From Gammaproteobacteria bacterium (GTDB lineage: Bacteria; Pseudomonadota; Gammaproteobacteria; UBA9339), in assembly GCA_018814965.1 (NCBI GenBank), contig JAHIYS010000142.1:1-5576 (forward strand): DNA of 5,576 bases. Direction: 5' to 3'. The position numbers and the translations under genes were made by a program. Under the pieces are notes generated by a model. That model was given only the letters and a program-made list of their open reading frames with translations. It was not told the origin of the DNA and ran no database searches. Positions within the stretch are counted from its first letter, which is position 1. The number at the start of each line of letters is the position of its first letter. Positions 1-5,224 of this stretch are shown one piece after another.

Positions 1-43
1 GAGTTTTTAAAAGGAATTGAAAAATAATTTAATCAACAAACTA

Positions 44-49
44 TATAAT
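44..49 (+). promoter_or_regulatory. Candidate -10 box upstream of the first peptide gene
   Basis: A perfect TATAAT lies 20 bp before the chosen start codon at 70. No convincing -35 box sits 16-18 bp upstream; the nearest TTGAAA (17-22) is 21 bp away, which is too far for a normal sigma-70 promoter. The region is very AT-rich, so a chance match is likely enough to keep confidence low. Transcription starting about 7 bp downstream would barely include the Shine-Dalgarno sequence at 57-62. Confidence 0.35.
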
Positions 50-56
50 TAAACAT

Positions 57-62
57 GGAGAG
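57..62 (+). promoter_or_regulatory. Ribosome binding site that fixes the start at 70
   Basis: GGAGAG ends 7 bp before the ATG at 70. It lies just inside the possible longer frame beginning at the ATG at 55, which has no Shine-Dalgarno of its own. The paralogous gene at 445 has the same ATGGAGA upstream of its start, which supports reading this as the ribosome binding site. Confidence 0.75.
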
Positions 63-69
63 CATTCCT

Positions 70-399
70 ATGAGTATCATTGAATTAAATCGATGCGAGA
101 TTGCTAATGTTTCTGGAGGTATTGATACTGCTGATAAGCTTAGTATCGCTGGTCAATGTTTGGCTAGCGTGTTGTTTCAGTGTGGTTTAGCTCTGTATTC
201 AATGGCGCCACATAAAAAAAATGATGATGCAGTAGGAGGACGATTCAGTCGGTTGTCTTCGTTTGGAGGAGAGCTTGTCACTAAGCGCCGTTTGGTATCT
301 TTTGGTGCAGGAATATTTATCACGTTAGCTGTAAATTACATGGCGAATGGCGTGGCAAATTGGTTTGATGGCTCTGGAGAAGGTAAAGACGATCTTTAA
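70..399 (+). CDS. Double-glycine leader peptide, bacteriocin/microcin-like (first of a pair)
   Basis: Encodes 109 residues. Residues 1-17 form a double-glycine leader: counted from the processing site, L6 is at -12, N7 at -11, E10 at -8, I11 at -7, V14 at -4 and G16-G17 at -2/-1. This matches the leader recognised by C39-peptidase ABC exporters (PCAT) of class II bacteriocins and microcins such as colicin V. The predicted mature product (92 residues) has two hydrophobic segments, about 24-46 and 76-98, separated by a polar loop rich in K and R (GG at 56-57, KRR at 72-74). The tail GSGEGKDDL is acidic. Mature cysteines are C30 and C38; C9 lies in the leader. The 109-residue length is close to that of colicin V-type microcins. 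It is a diverged paralog of the next gene. Cleavage, export and any toxic or signalling role are inference; no exporter or immunity gene is visible. A holin-like membrane protein is the main alternative. Confidence 0.82.
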   Translation: MSIIELNRCEIANVSGGIDTADKLSIAGQCLASVLFQCGLALYSMAPHKKNDDAVGGRFSRLSSFGGELVTKRRLVSFGAGIFITLAVNYMANGVANWFDGSGEGKDDL

Positions 400-412
400 G
401 AAATAGAATAAA

Positions 413-426
413 AATTTCTAGAAATT
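413..426. repeat. 14-bp perfect palindrome between the two peptide genes
   Basis: AATTTCTAGAAATT is a perfect two-fold palindrome with no loop, lying 14 bp after the stop of the first peptide gene and just before the ribosome binding site of the second. It could be a small operator or a chance result of AT-rich sequence. It is too compact to form a good RNA hairpin. Confidence 0.4.
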
Positions 427-444
427 ATATGGAGATGAATTAAT

Positions 445-771
445 ATGAATATCACAGAATTGAATCAAGAGGAGGTTTCTTTTGTCACAGGTGGTGTTGT
501 AGGTGATCTTATCCGTTTTGGTGGTGTTGCAACGGCTAGTTTTCTTACCATAGCAGTTGGTGATGCTATAATGGGACACATGAGCATTAGTAAAGATGGA
601 GGTATAGGCAGACGAGCTTTGGCAACCGCAGGGGTATTTGCTAGGGACCATCTGATTGCTAAACATAATCTTGTGAAACTGGGGTTGCTTTTTACTGGCA
701 TGTGTGTTTTAGGTTTTGCTGGTGCTGTTGTTGGGGCTTTTATCGAAAAAAGTCGTGATGACGAAGAATAA
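445..771 (+). CDS. Double-glycine leader peptide, bacteriocin/microcin-like (second of a pair)
   Basis: Encodes 108 residues. The 17-residue leader (L6 -12, N7 -11, E10 -8, V11 -7, V14 -4, GG at 16-17) has exactly the length and key positions of the leader in the preceding gene; 9 of 17 leader residues are identical. The predicted mature part is 91 residues with hydrophobic segments at about 27-43 and 78-100, a central basic stretch (GG at 52-53, RR at 56-57, K73), and an acidic end (RDDEE). The second segment is Gly/Ala-rich, as in many membrane-active bacteriocins. GGAG (431-434) lies 10 bp before the ATG. Only 45 bp separate it from the first gene, so the two are probably one transcript. 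Processing by a C39 peptidase/ABC exporter, and a two-component mode of action, are inference from leader type and tandem layout. No immunity protein is visible nearby. Confidence 0.85.
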   Translation: MNITELNQEEVSFVTGGVVGDLIRFGGVATASFLTIAVGDAIMGHMSISKDGGIGRRALATAGVFARDHLIAKHNLVKLGLLFTGMCVLGFAGAVVGAFIEKSRDDEE

Positions 772-781
772 ATATGTAAAT

Positions 782-817
782 CTATGCGGCTTGATTATGA
801 AGATCTACGCCGCATAG
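782..817 (+). terminator. Hairpin after the peptide pair, possible weak terminator or attenuator
   Basis: CTATGCGGC (782-790) and GCCGCATAG (809-817) form a perfect 9-bp GC-rich stem with an 18-nt loop, 10 bp after the stop of the second peptide gene. No clean T-run follows (the next T-rich stretch is GTTTTAT at 828-833), so it is a poor intrinsic terminator. It may stabilise the 3' end of the peptide transcript or partly uncouple it from the large gene downstream. Confidence 0.5.
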
Positions 818-843
818 GGATGTAAGAGTTTTATAGCTGTAAC

Positions 844-871
844 GGGATGTTTTAAAAGGGATGTTTTAAAT
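844..871 (+). repeat. 14-bp tandem direct repeat in the 5' leader of the large surface gene
   Basis: GGGATGTTTTAAAA (844-857) is followed at once by GGGATGTTTTAAAT (858-871), 13 of 14 bases identical. A third, decayed copy of the GGGATGT core occurs at 817-823. The pair ends 3 bp before the AAGGAGG ribosome binding site. It may be a tandem regulator-binding site or a simple slippage duplication; which one cannot be told from sequence alone. Confidence 0.7.
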
Positions 872-874
872 TAC

Positions 875-881
875 AAGGAGG
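875..881 (+). promoter_or_regulatory. Strong ribosome binding site that fixes the start at 888
   Basis: AAGGAGG is a full Shine-Dalgarno match ending 6 bp before the ATG at 888. The in-frame TTG at 882 directly abuts it and cannot be the start. The ATG also gives a normal signal peptide beginning MKTK. Confidence 0.85.
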
Positions 882-887
882 TTGTAT

Positions 888-3635
888 ATGAAAACAAAAT
901 TAATTTTTGTTTTATTGAGTGCTTTTTTTGTTGTTAATCAAAATGTCTTGGCCAAAGGGGCTTTAAGTCAAACTGGTGCCAATGATAATCAATCGTTTGA
1001 AAATAATATTGGTTTTAAAGATGGAATAAGTCCATTTAATAGTGAGGCTAGTTATCTTCCTTATCTACAGTTTGGTGGGACCAAATTTTTTAATGTAGAT
1101 AGCGCTAAAGCAGCTTCAGGCGCTGATCTTTTTGTTCCTATTTGGCAACAACCAACACAGTTATTTTTTACCCACCTTAGAGTTTATGATCGTACTGGCA
1201 AACCATTTGAAGGTAATGCTCATTTAGGTTATCGCCATTTGGTTCCTGAAAAAGAACATCTATATGGAATTTATGGGGCGTTTGATCGTAAGCGAACCGA
1301 TTTCGGTAATTATTTTAATCAATTAACATTTGGTGTTGAAGGATGGTTTCGCAACTTATTTGTAGGTGGTAACTATTATCAACCTATTGGTAGTTCATCA
1401 AGATTCGTTAGCATAACAGATGAATCAGCTGAATTTGATCGGATTCAAAATAATATTTGGCTTACAACTAACAAACAATATGAAAGAGCTATGAGTGGAG
1501 GAGATGCTGAGGTTGGTTATGAATTTGTTAAGGGAATTGTTGGTTATGTTGGAGGCTACTATTTTGGTGCTAAAGGGGTTGATACCGTTTGTGGTCCAAA
1601 GGCTAGAGTTACTTATGATTGGTCTTTAGAGGATGGGAAAAGAATAGCTGGTATCTTTGATAAATTAGGTTTAGAAATTGGCGCGCAAAAAGATAAGCCA
1701 CGGGGAACAACTTATTATGTTAGTGCAAATATTAGAATAGGATTGTTGCCAAATAGAAATGGTAATTTGCAAGGCGTTGCTCGCCATATGGTTGATCTTG
1801 TACGTCGTGATGTTGATATTATGTCTGGAACCGCTACTGAGCAATCAAAGGATGTTATTAGGGATGAAGATGGTCGACCAATAAAGATTGTTGAGATTGT
1901 AGGTGACGATGACGGTGATTCAAAAGGAGTAATTAAATCAGATGATCTTCATAATGCGGTATCCGATCCTAATGTGCATATTGTTTCAGTTAAAGGTCAT
2001 ATTGATGATGTTGGACATGCTGTACATTCGGTGAAGGGTGAAAAAGTATTGGTGTTTAGTGATCATGTTCCGATAGTGTCTCCTCATTCTGGAAAAACGA
2101 TGATGGTAAATATTGGTTCTCCAGGCAGAGTAGGCAGTATTTCTACTAAATCAATGAAAACGTTAATGGCTCCAAAATCAGCGCAGTTATTAAGAGGTAG
2201 CGCTAATGAAGGATCAGGAACGTTGTACACATATCAAGCGCGTATTTTAGATCCGGTTTCTAAATTGAATAATGATAAACCGATGAGTTCAAAAGAAAAT
2301 AAAGAAGCACCTGCGCCTGTACCTGCAGCCACGCCTGTCGATAAAATTATATATGAAGCAGACGTTGATGCAGGTCCAGATAATGTCAAAGATAACAATG
2401 CTAATGTGGAAACAGAAAAAACTGGCGGCGTTTCAGACAAAATGTGGGGTTCTTTGAATAAGACCTCTATGCCATGGGCTAAATTTGCGAGGTATTTGGT
2501 TGGCTCCAAAGTGAAAGGCGCAAAGGATATTGATCCTCAAGCTAGAGCTGCTGCCTCAAAAGCTGCTGCCCATGAAACTGCTGCCCCTGAAGCTGCCCAA
2601 AGCGAGAGTGATTCTTCAAGTCAAAGCGCAGCAAATAAAGAGCATAAAGGTATAGCCGATAGGGGATGGGAGGCTGTAAATAGAACTTCAATGCCATTTG
2701 CTAAGTATGCGAGATCCTGGGTTGGTTCTGGAGCAAAAAATGTAAAAGATACCGATCCACAGGTTAAATCTAATGCGATGGGTTCGAAAGAGGATGCTTC
2801 TGAAGCACCTGCTCCAAAAAGCAATGATTTGCCAAATGCCAATAAAGATTCTAAAGGCTTTGGTGATAAAGCTTGGGAATCAGTAGATAAAACCTCGCTT
2901 CCATTTGCAAAATTAGCTAGATATATAGTTGGTTCAAAACCAAAAGGAGTGAATAGCGATAATTTGTCAGTTAATGATCCTGCAGTTGATTCTGAAGGTG
3001 CGGCTGAAAAGGATGGTAATCAATCAAATAAAAACGCGGAGAATAAAGATTCAAAGGGTGTGATCGATAAAGCCTGGGAGTCTGCTAATAAAACTTCGCT
3101 TCCTTTCGCTAAATTAGCTAGATACATTGTTGGTTCTAACTCAAAGAATGTGAAGAGTAATGATTTGCCAGCTCAGGATGCTGCTTCTGTAAATAGCGAG
3201 CAAAGTGAGGGCTCTGATAGCCGAGCTGAAAAAGCTTGGGAGTCTGCTAATAAAACTTCGCTTCCTTTCGCTAAATTAGCCAGATACTTTGTTGGTTCTA
3301 AATCAAAGAATGTGAAGAGTAATGATTTGCCAGTTCAGGATGCTGCTTCTGCAAATAGCGATCAAGGTGAAGGCTCTGGTAGCCGAGCTGAAAAAGCTTG
3401 GGAATCAGCTAATAAAACCTCGCTTCCTTTTGCAAAGTTAGCTAGATATTTGGTTGGATCCAAGGCAAAAAGTAATGAGTCTAATGTCCAAAATGATGCT
3501 GGTGATTCTTCTAGTCAATACGCGGCAAAGGCTCCTCAAGGTATGTTTGCTAAAGGATGGAAAGCTTTTAATAAGGTATCTTTACCTTTTGCTAAATTAG
3601 CTAGAAATATGGTTAGTGTAGTAGGTAGCAACTAG
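888..3635 (+). CDS. Inverse-autotransporter-like surface protein with seven C-terminal W/P/F-AKxAR repeats
   Basis: Encodes 915 residues. A Sec signal peptide spans 1-22 (MKTK, hydrophobic core 5-16, cleavage likely after VLA at 20-22). Residues about 55-288 look like an outer-membrane beta-barrel: alternating aromatic/Gly strands such as GYRHL, LYGIYGAFDRKR and LFVGGNYYQPIG resemble the inverse autotransporter barrel of intimin/invasin (IAT_beta, PF11924). RHMVDLVRRDVDI (299-311) resembles the linker that follows that barrel in intimins. Residues 313-458 are a non-repetitive, Gly/Val/Asp-rich passenger part. About 459-515 is a Pro/Ala/Lys-rich, probably disordered stretch, and 520-915 carries seven repeats. 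No LysM domain is seen before the barrel and no Ig-like domains in the passenger, unlike classical intimins. In this family the barrel sits in the outer membrane and the C-terminal part is displayed outside, so the repeats should face the host or other bacteria. The gene is transcribed after the two peptide genes but with its own strong ribosome binding site and a 116-bp gap. The barrel call comes from recognition by eye; what the repeats do is unknown. Confidence 0.82.
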   Translation: MKTKLIFVLLSAFFVVNQNVLAKGALSQTGANDNQSFENNIGFKDGISPFNSEASYLPYLQFGGTKFFNVDSAKAASGADLFVPIWQQPTQLFFTHLRVYDRTGKPFEGNAHLGYRHLVPEKEHLYGIYGAFDRKRTDFGNYFNQLTFGVEGWFRNLFVGGNYYQPIGSSSRFVSITDESAEFDRIQNNIWLTTNKQYERAMSGGDAEVGYEFVKGIVGYVGGYYFGAKGVDTVCGPKARVTYDWSLEDGKRIAGIFDKLGLEIGAQKDKPRGTTYYVSANIRIGLLPNRNGNLQGVARHMVDLVRRDVDIMSGTATEQSKDVIRDEDGRPIKIVEIVGDDDGDSKGVIKSDDLHNAVSDPNVHIVSVKGHIDDVGHAVHSVKGEKVLVFSDHVPIVSPHSGKTMMVNIGSPGRVGSISTKSMKTLMAPKSAQLLRGSANEGSGTLYTYQARILDPVSKLNNDKPMSSKENKEAPAPVPAATPVDKIIYEADVDAGPDNVKDNNANVETEKTGGVSDKMWGSLNKTSMPWAKFARYLVGSKVKGAKDIDPQARAAASKAAAHETAAPEAAQSESDSSSQSAANKEHKGIADRGWEAVNRTSMPFAKYARSWVGSGAKNVKDTDPQVKSNAMGSKEDASEAPAPKSNDLPNANKDSKGFGDKAWESVDKTSLPFAKLARYIVGSKPKGVNSDNLSVNDPAVDSEGAAEKDGNQSNKNAENKDSKGVIDKAWESANKTSLPFAKLARYIVGSNSKNVKSNDLPAQDAASVNSEQSEGSDSRAEKAWESANKTSLPFAKLARYFVGSKSKNVKSNDLPVQDAASANSDQGEGSGSRAEKAWESANKTSLPFAKLARYLVGSKAKSNESNVQNDAGDSSSQYAAKAPQGMFAKGWKAFNKVSLPFAKLARNMVSVVGSN
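2436..3632 (+). repeat. Seven-unit protein repeat array (W-x3-N-K-T-S-x-P-F-A-K-x-A-R motif)
   Basis: The core motif is W-x3-[ND]-[KR]-[TV]-S-[LM]-P-[FW]-A-K-x-A-R, usually ending x2-V-G-S. Its tryptophans are at residues 520, 594, 663, 730, 784, 838 and 891 (codons at 2445, 2667, 2874, 3075, 3237, 3399 and 3558). Spacing falls from 74, 69 and 67 to 54, 54 and 53 residues. Units 3-6 are nearly identical; units 1, 2 and 7 are diverged (P-W in unit 1, K-V-S and an extended VSVVGSN end in unit 7, where the protein stops). Each core plus the following K/N-rich stretch is cationic and could form an amphipathic helix, while the spacers are rich in D, E, S and A and net acidic. I do not recognise this repeat as a named family. 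Confidence 0.93.
3075..3398 (+). repeat. 162-bp in-frame tandem duplication within the repeat array
   Basis: Bases 3075-3236 and 3237-3398 align codon by codon without gaps over 54 codons, with 9 mismatches by eye (about 94% identity). Spacers are as similar as cores, so this is a recent duplication of a whole unit rather than conservation of the motif alone. Confidence 0.92.
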
Positions 3636-3642
3636 TTTGATT

Positions 3643-3688
3643 GGGTTTTAGCAGTAGTGATGAGGTCCTTCACTACTGCTTCTAACCC
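3643..3688. terminator. Strong hairpin between the convergent surface-protein gene and bioA
   Basis: AGCAGTAGTGA (3650-3660) pairs perfectly with TCACTACTGCT (3670-3680) around a 9-nt loop. After a small internal loop, GGGTT (3643-3647) pairs with AACCC (3684-3688). The structure starts 8 bp after the stop of the surface gene. Neither strand has a T-run behind it, so it is not a textbook intrinsic terminator; transcript end protection or Rho-assisted termination are alternatives. TCTAACC (3681-3687) could also pair with GGTTAGA (3714-3720), an alternative weaker hairpin. The rest of the gap to 3767 shows nothing I can name. Confidence 0.6.
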
Positions 3689-3767
3689 AGAGTATAAGTT
3701 ATAGATGAAATGTGGTTAGAGCCGGTTAAAAGCACTCTTGTGATATGTTATAAGAAATGCTAATTCA

Positions 3768-5144
3768 TTATACTACGGGTTCATGAGTATGTTTTAATAG
3801 GCTCTTGCTACAGTTCCAAGATTTAAAAACTGAATTAATAGTTTTAATGGTAGCTTCTTTTAACTGCAGTAAAGTTTTTTCCTTTGTGTTTAGTGGCGGC
3901 ATCCAATAGATAGTGTTGCCAAGAGGCCGCATAAAAACCCCAAATTTAATACTATTTTGAAATATTTTATAGCCATATCTTTGTCCCTTTTGTTTTTTGT
4001 TTAAGATTAAATCAGCTGCAACAATTGCGCCAATATTTCGGATATTTTGTAGACGACAGGTTTTCTTACTTACATCTTGCATCAAGTCATATAGCAAGGC
4101 TTCGGTTTTATTAACTTGGTTATATATATCATCCTCCTCTAGGATTTTCATAGTTTCTAAAGCTACCGCTGCTGCTAGAACATTGCCGCTATGAGTATGG
4201 GAGTGTAAAAAAGTTTTCCCCTTAGAAAAATCATCATAGAATTTATTATAAATTTCATTAGTGGTTAAAACTGCGCTCATGGGTAGCCAACCAGAGGTAA
4301 GTCCTTTCGCCAGACACATAATGTCAGGTTCAATATCAGCGTGTTGAAATGCAAATGGCATCCCTGTGCGTCCAAATCCAGTCATAATTTCATCGGCAAT
4401 CAAATGTATCTGATTCTCTTTTGTCCAAGTTCTTAAACGGCTTAAAAAATCCTTGCTATAAATGAGCATGCCGCCAGCTCCCTGAACAATTGGTTCAATG
4501 ATGATGGCGGATAAGTTGTCTTTATTAGCATTTAGTTGGGAGAGAATTCTAGGCCAATGTTTCGAGCAGTCATGCCAGATTGGATCTGATTTTGAACTCA
4601 CATAGGGGATGTTTTTTAAAAACAAAAAAGGGATTAATGTTTTATTATATGGTTTGCGATAGAGATTGATATCGGTGGCTGATAATGCAAGTCCAGTTTC
4701 TCCGTGGTAGGAGTTTCCTAGCGCCATAATTTGAGTACGGTGGTATTCTTTTTCGATCACTCTTGAGTGTAAGCTCATTTTAATTGCGGCCTCTACTGCT
4801 GATGATCCATCGCTGGCATAGAAAGATTTTTTCAGGGTTTTTGTCATTCGCGCTAGTTTTTCTGAGAGTTCAATTATAACTTCATTGGTGGTGCCGGCAA
4901 AAATAACATGTTCAAACTTATCTGCTTGTTTCAAGAGGGCTACTTTAAGGCGTGGGTGTCCATGCCCCAGGTTTTTACACCACCAGCTCGATGTGGCGTC
5001 AATTATTTTTGAGCCGTTATTAAGTTTAATGTGGGATCCCTCGGCGCTTTTGATTATTAATGGAGGAAATGCTTTGTAGTCTTTCATTTGTGAGCAAGGA
5101 TGCCAAATATATTTCAGATCACGGTTAATGATATTTTTTGTCAT
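3768..5144 (-). CDS. bioA: Adenosylmethionine--8-amino-7-oxononanoate aminotransferase (DAPA synthase)
   Basis: Encodes 458 residues. It is a PLP-dependent class III aminotransferase that transfers an amino group from S-adenosylmethionine to 7-keto-8-aminopelargonate, giving 7,8-diaminopelargonate, in cytosolic biotin synthesis. Visible family marks are IWHP (13-16), the substrate-site SSWW (52-55), SYHGE (145-149), the PLP-ring aspartate in LIADE (D251), GFGRTG (256-261), the Schiff-base lysine in LAKGLTSG (K280), and RPLG (R406) near the carboxylate-binding site. Residue 17 is Cys where E. coli BioA has Tyr17; WHPC-type enzymes exist in other BioA lineages, so this is a subfamily trait rather than damage. 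The protein has about 30 residues more than the E. coli enzyme, part of it in a Lys/His-containing C-terminal tail. The start at 5144 is chosen because MTKNIINRDL aligns with the E. coli N-terminus and AAAGG lies 8 bp upstream; the in-frame ATG at 5195 would run through the operator. It is divergent from bioB. Confidence 0.97.
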   Translation of the reverse strand: MTKNIINRDLKYIWHPCSQMKDYKAFPPLIIKSAEGSHIKLNNGSKIIDATSSWWCKNLGHGHPRLKVALLKQADKFEHVIFAGTTNEVIIELSEKLARMTKTLKKSFYASDGSSAVEAAIKMSLHSRVIEKEYHRTQIMALGNSYHGETGLALSATDINLYRKPYNKTLIPFLFLKNIPYVSSKSDPIWHDCSKHWPRILSQLNANKDNLSAIIIEPIVQGAGGMLIYSKDFLSRLRTWTKENQIHLIADEIMTGFGRTGMPFAFQHADIEPDIMCLAKGLTSGWLPMSAVLTTNEIYNKFYDDFSKGKTFLHSHTHSGNVLAAAVALETMKILEEDDIYNQVNKTEALLYDLMQDVSKKTCRLQNIRNIGAIVAADLILNKKQKGQRYGYKIFQNSIKFGVFMRPLGNTIYWMPPLNTKEKTLLQLKEATIKTINSVFKSWNCSKSLLKHTHEPVV

Positions 5145-5152
5145 AAAGCTTA

Positions 5153-5157
5153 CCTTT
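5153..5157 (-). promoter_or_regulatory. Ribosome binding site that fixes the bioA start
   Basis: On the minus strand AAAGG lies 8 bp before the ATG at 5144. It favours this start over the upstream in-frame ATG at 5195, which would add 17 residues not shared with known BioA proteins. Confidence 0.7.
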
Positions 5158-5162
5158 GGTGA

Positions 5163-5195
5163 TTGTCGATTATTTATTATAAAACAAGTTGACAA
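5163..5195. promoter_or_regulatory. Candidate BirA (biotin repressor) operator between bioA and bioB
   Basis: TTGTCGATT and AGTTGACAA form an imperfect inverted repeat (7 of 9 positions symmetric) separated by 15 bp. The described BirA signal is TTGTAAACC-N14/15-GGTTTACAA; the outer TTGT/ACAA and the gap length agree, while the inner bases differ. The outer symmetry extends one base each side (ATTGTC...GACAAT). It sits in the same place as the E. coli bio operator, overlapping the -35 box of bioB and the -10 box of bioA, so binding of biotinoyl-AMP-loaded BirA would block both. This needs a BirA with an N-terminal DNA-binding domain, which is not in the window. Confidence 0.72.
5176..5181 (-). 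promoter_or_regulatory. -10 box of the bioA promoter
   Basis: The minus strand reads a perfect TATAAT here, inside the 15-bp spacer of the operator. No good -35 box is present 16-18 bp upstream, so the promoter may be weak or use other contacts. Transcription would start near 5169 and give a leader of about 25 nt that contains the ribosome binding site. Confidence 0.5.
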
Positions 5196-5216
5196 TTAAT
5201 GCAGCTAGAATCTAAT
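5189..5216 (+). promoter_or_regulatory. bioB promoter (TTGACA-N16-TCTAAT)
   Basis: A perfect -35 TTGACA (5189-5194) and a 5-of-6 -10 TCTAAT (5211-5216) are separated by 16 bp. The -35 box lies within the right half of the operator. The predicted transcription start, about 7 bp after the -10 box, falls at roughly 5222-5225, right at the bioB start codon, so the message may be leaderless or nearly so. Confidence 0.65.
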
Positions 5217-5224
5217 ATGTGTTT

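Noticed and set aside
17..49. TTGAAA plus TATAAT as a full promoter for the peptide genes
   Set aside because: The 21-bp spacing is too long for a standard sigma-70 promoter; only the -10 box is kept, at low confidence.
55..69. Upstream in-frame ATG giving five extra residues (MESIP) to the first peptide
   Set aside because: It has no ribosome binding site, it contains the one used by the ATG at 70, and the extension would break the 17-residue leader shared with the paralog.
429..443. Four-codon micro-frame (ATG GAG ATG AAT TAA) ending one base before the second peptide start
   Set aside because: It could suggest translational coupling, but nothing upstream acts as its ribosome binding site and its GGAG is the binding site for the real gene.
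418..701. Two antisense open frames over the second peptide gene
   Set aside because: They have no ribosome binding site and no recognisable domain, and the sense frame has a clear leader peptide and ribosome binding site.
882..887. TTG start two codons upstream of the large surface gene
   Set aside because: It abuts the AAGGAGG sequence with no spacer; the ATG at 888 has proper spacing and yields a normal signal peptide.
2234..2842. Two antisense open frames within the repeat array
   Set aside because: They mirror the repeat-encoding DNA and Ala-rich spacers, with no start signals.
3075..3461. Regular DNA repeats that might suggest a CRISPR array
   Set aside because: The units are 162 bp, lie fully in frame and are protein-coding; there are no short palindromic repeats with unique spacers.
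3997..4194. Short plus-strand open frame inside bioA (and a similar one at 4885-5079)
   Set aside because: Both are shadows of a well-conserved enzyme gene, without ribosome binding sites or recognisable products.
5145..5195. 17-residue N-terminal extension of BioA from an ATG at 5195
   Set aside because: It would run through the operator and the bioA -10 box, and it has no counterpart in known BioA proteins.
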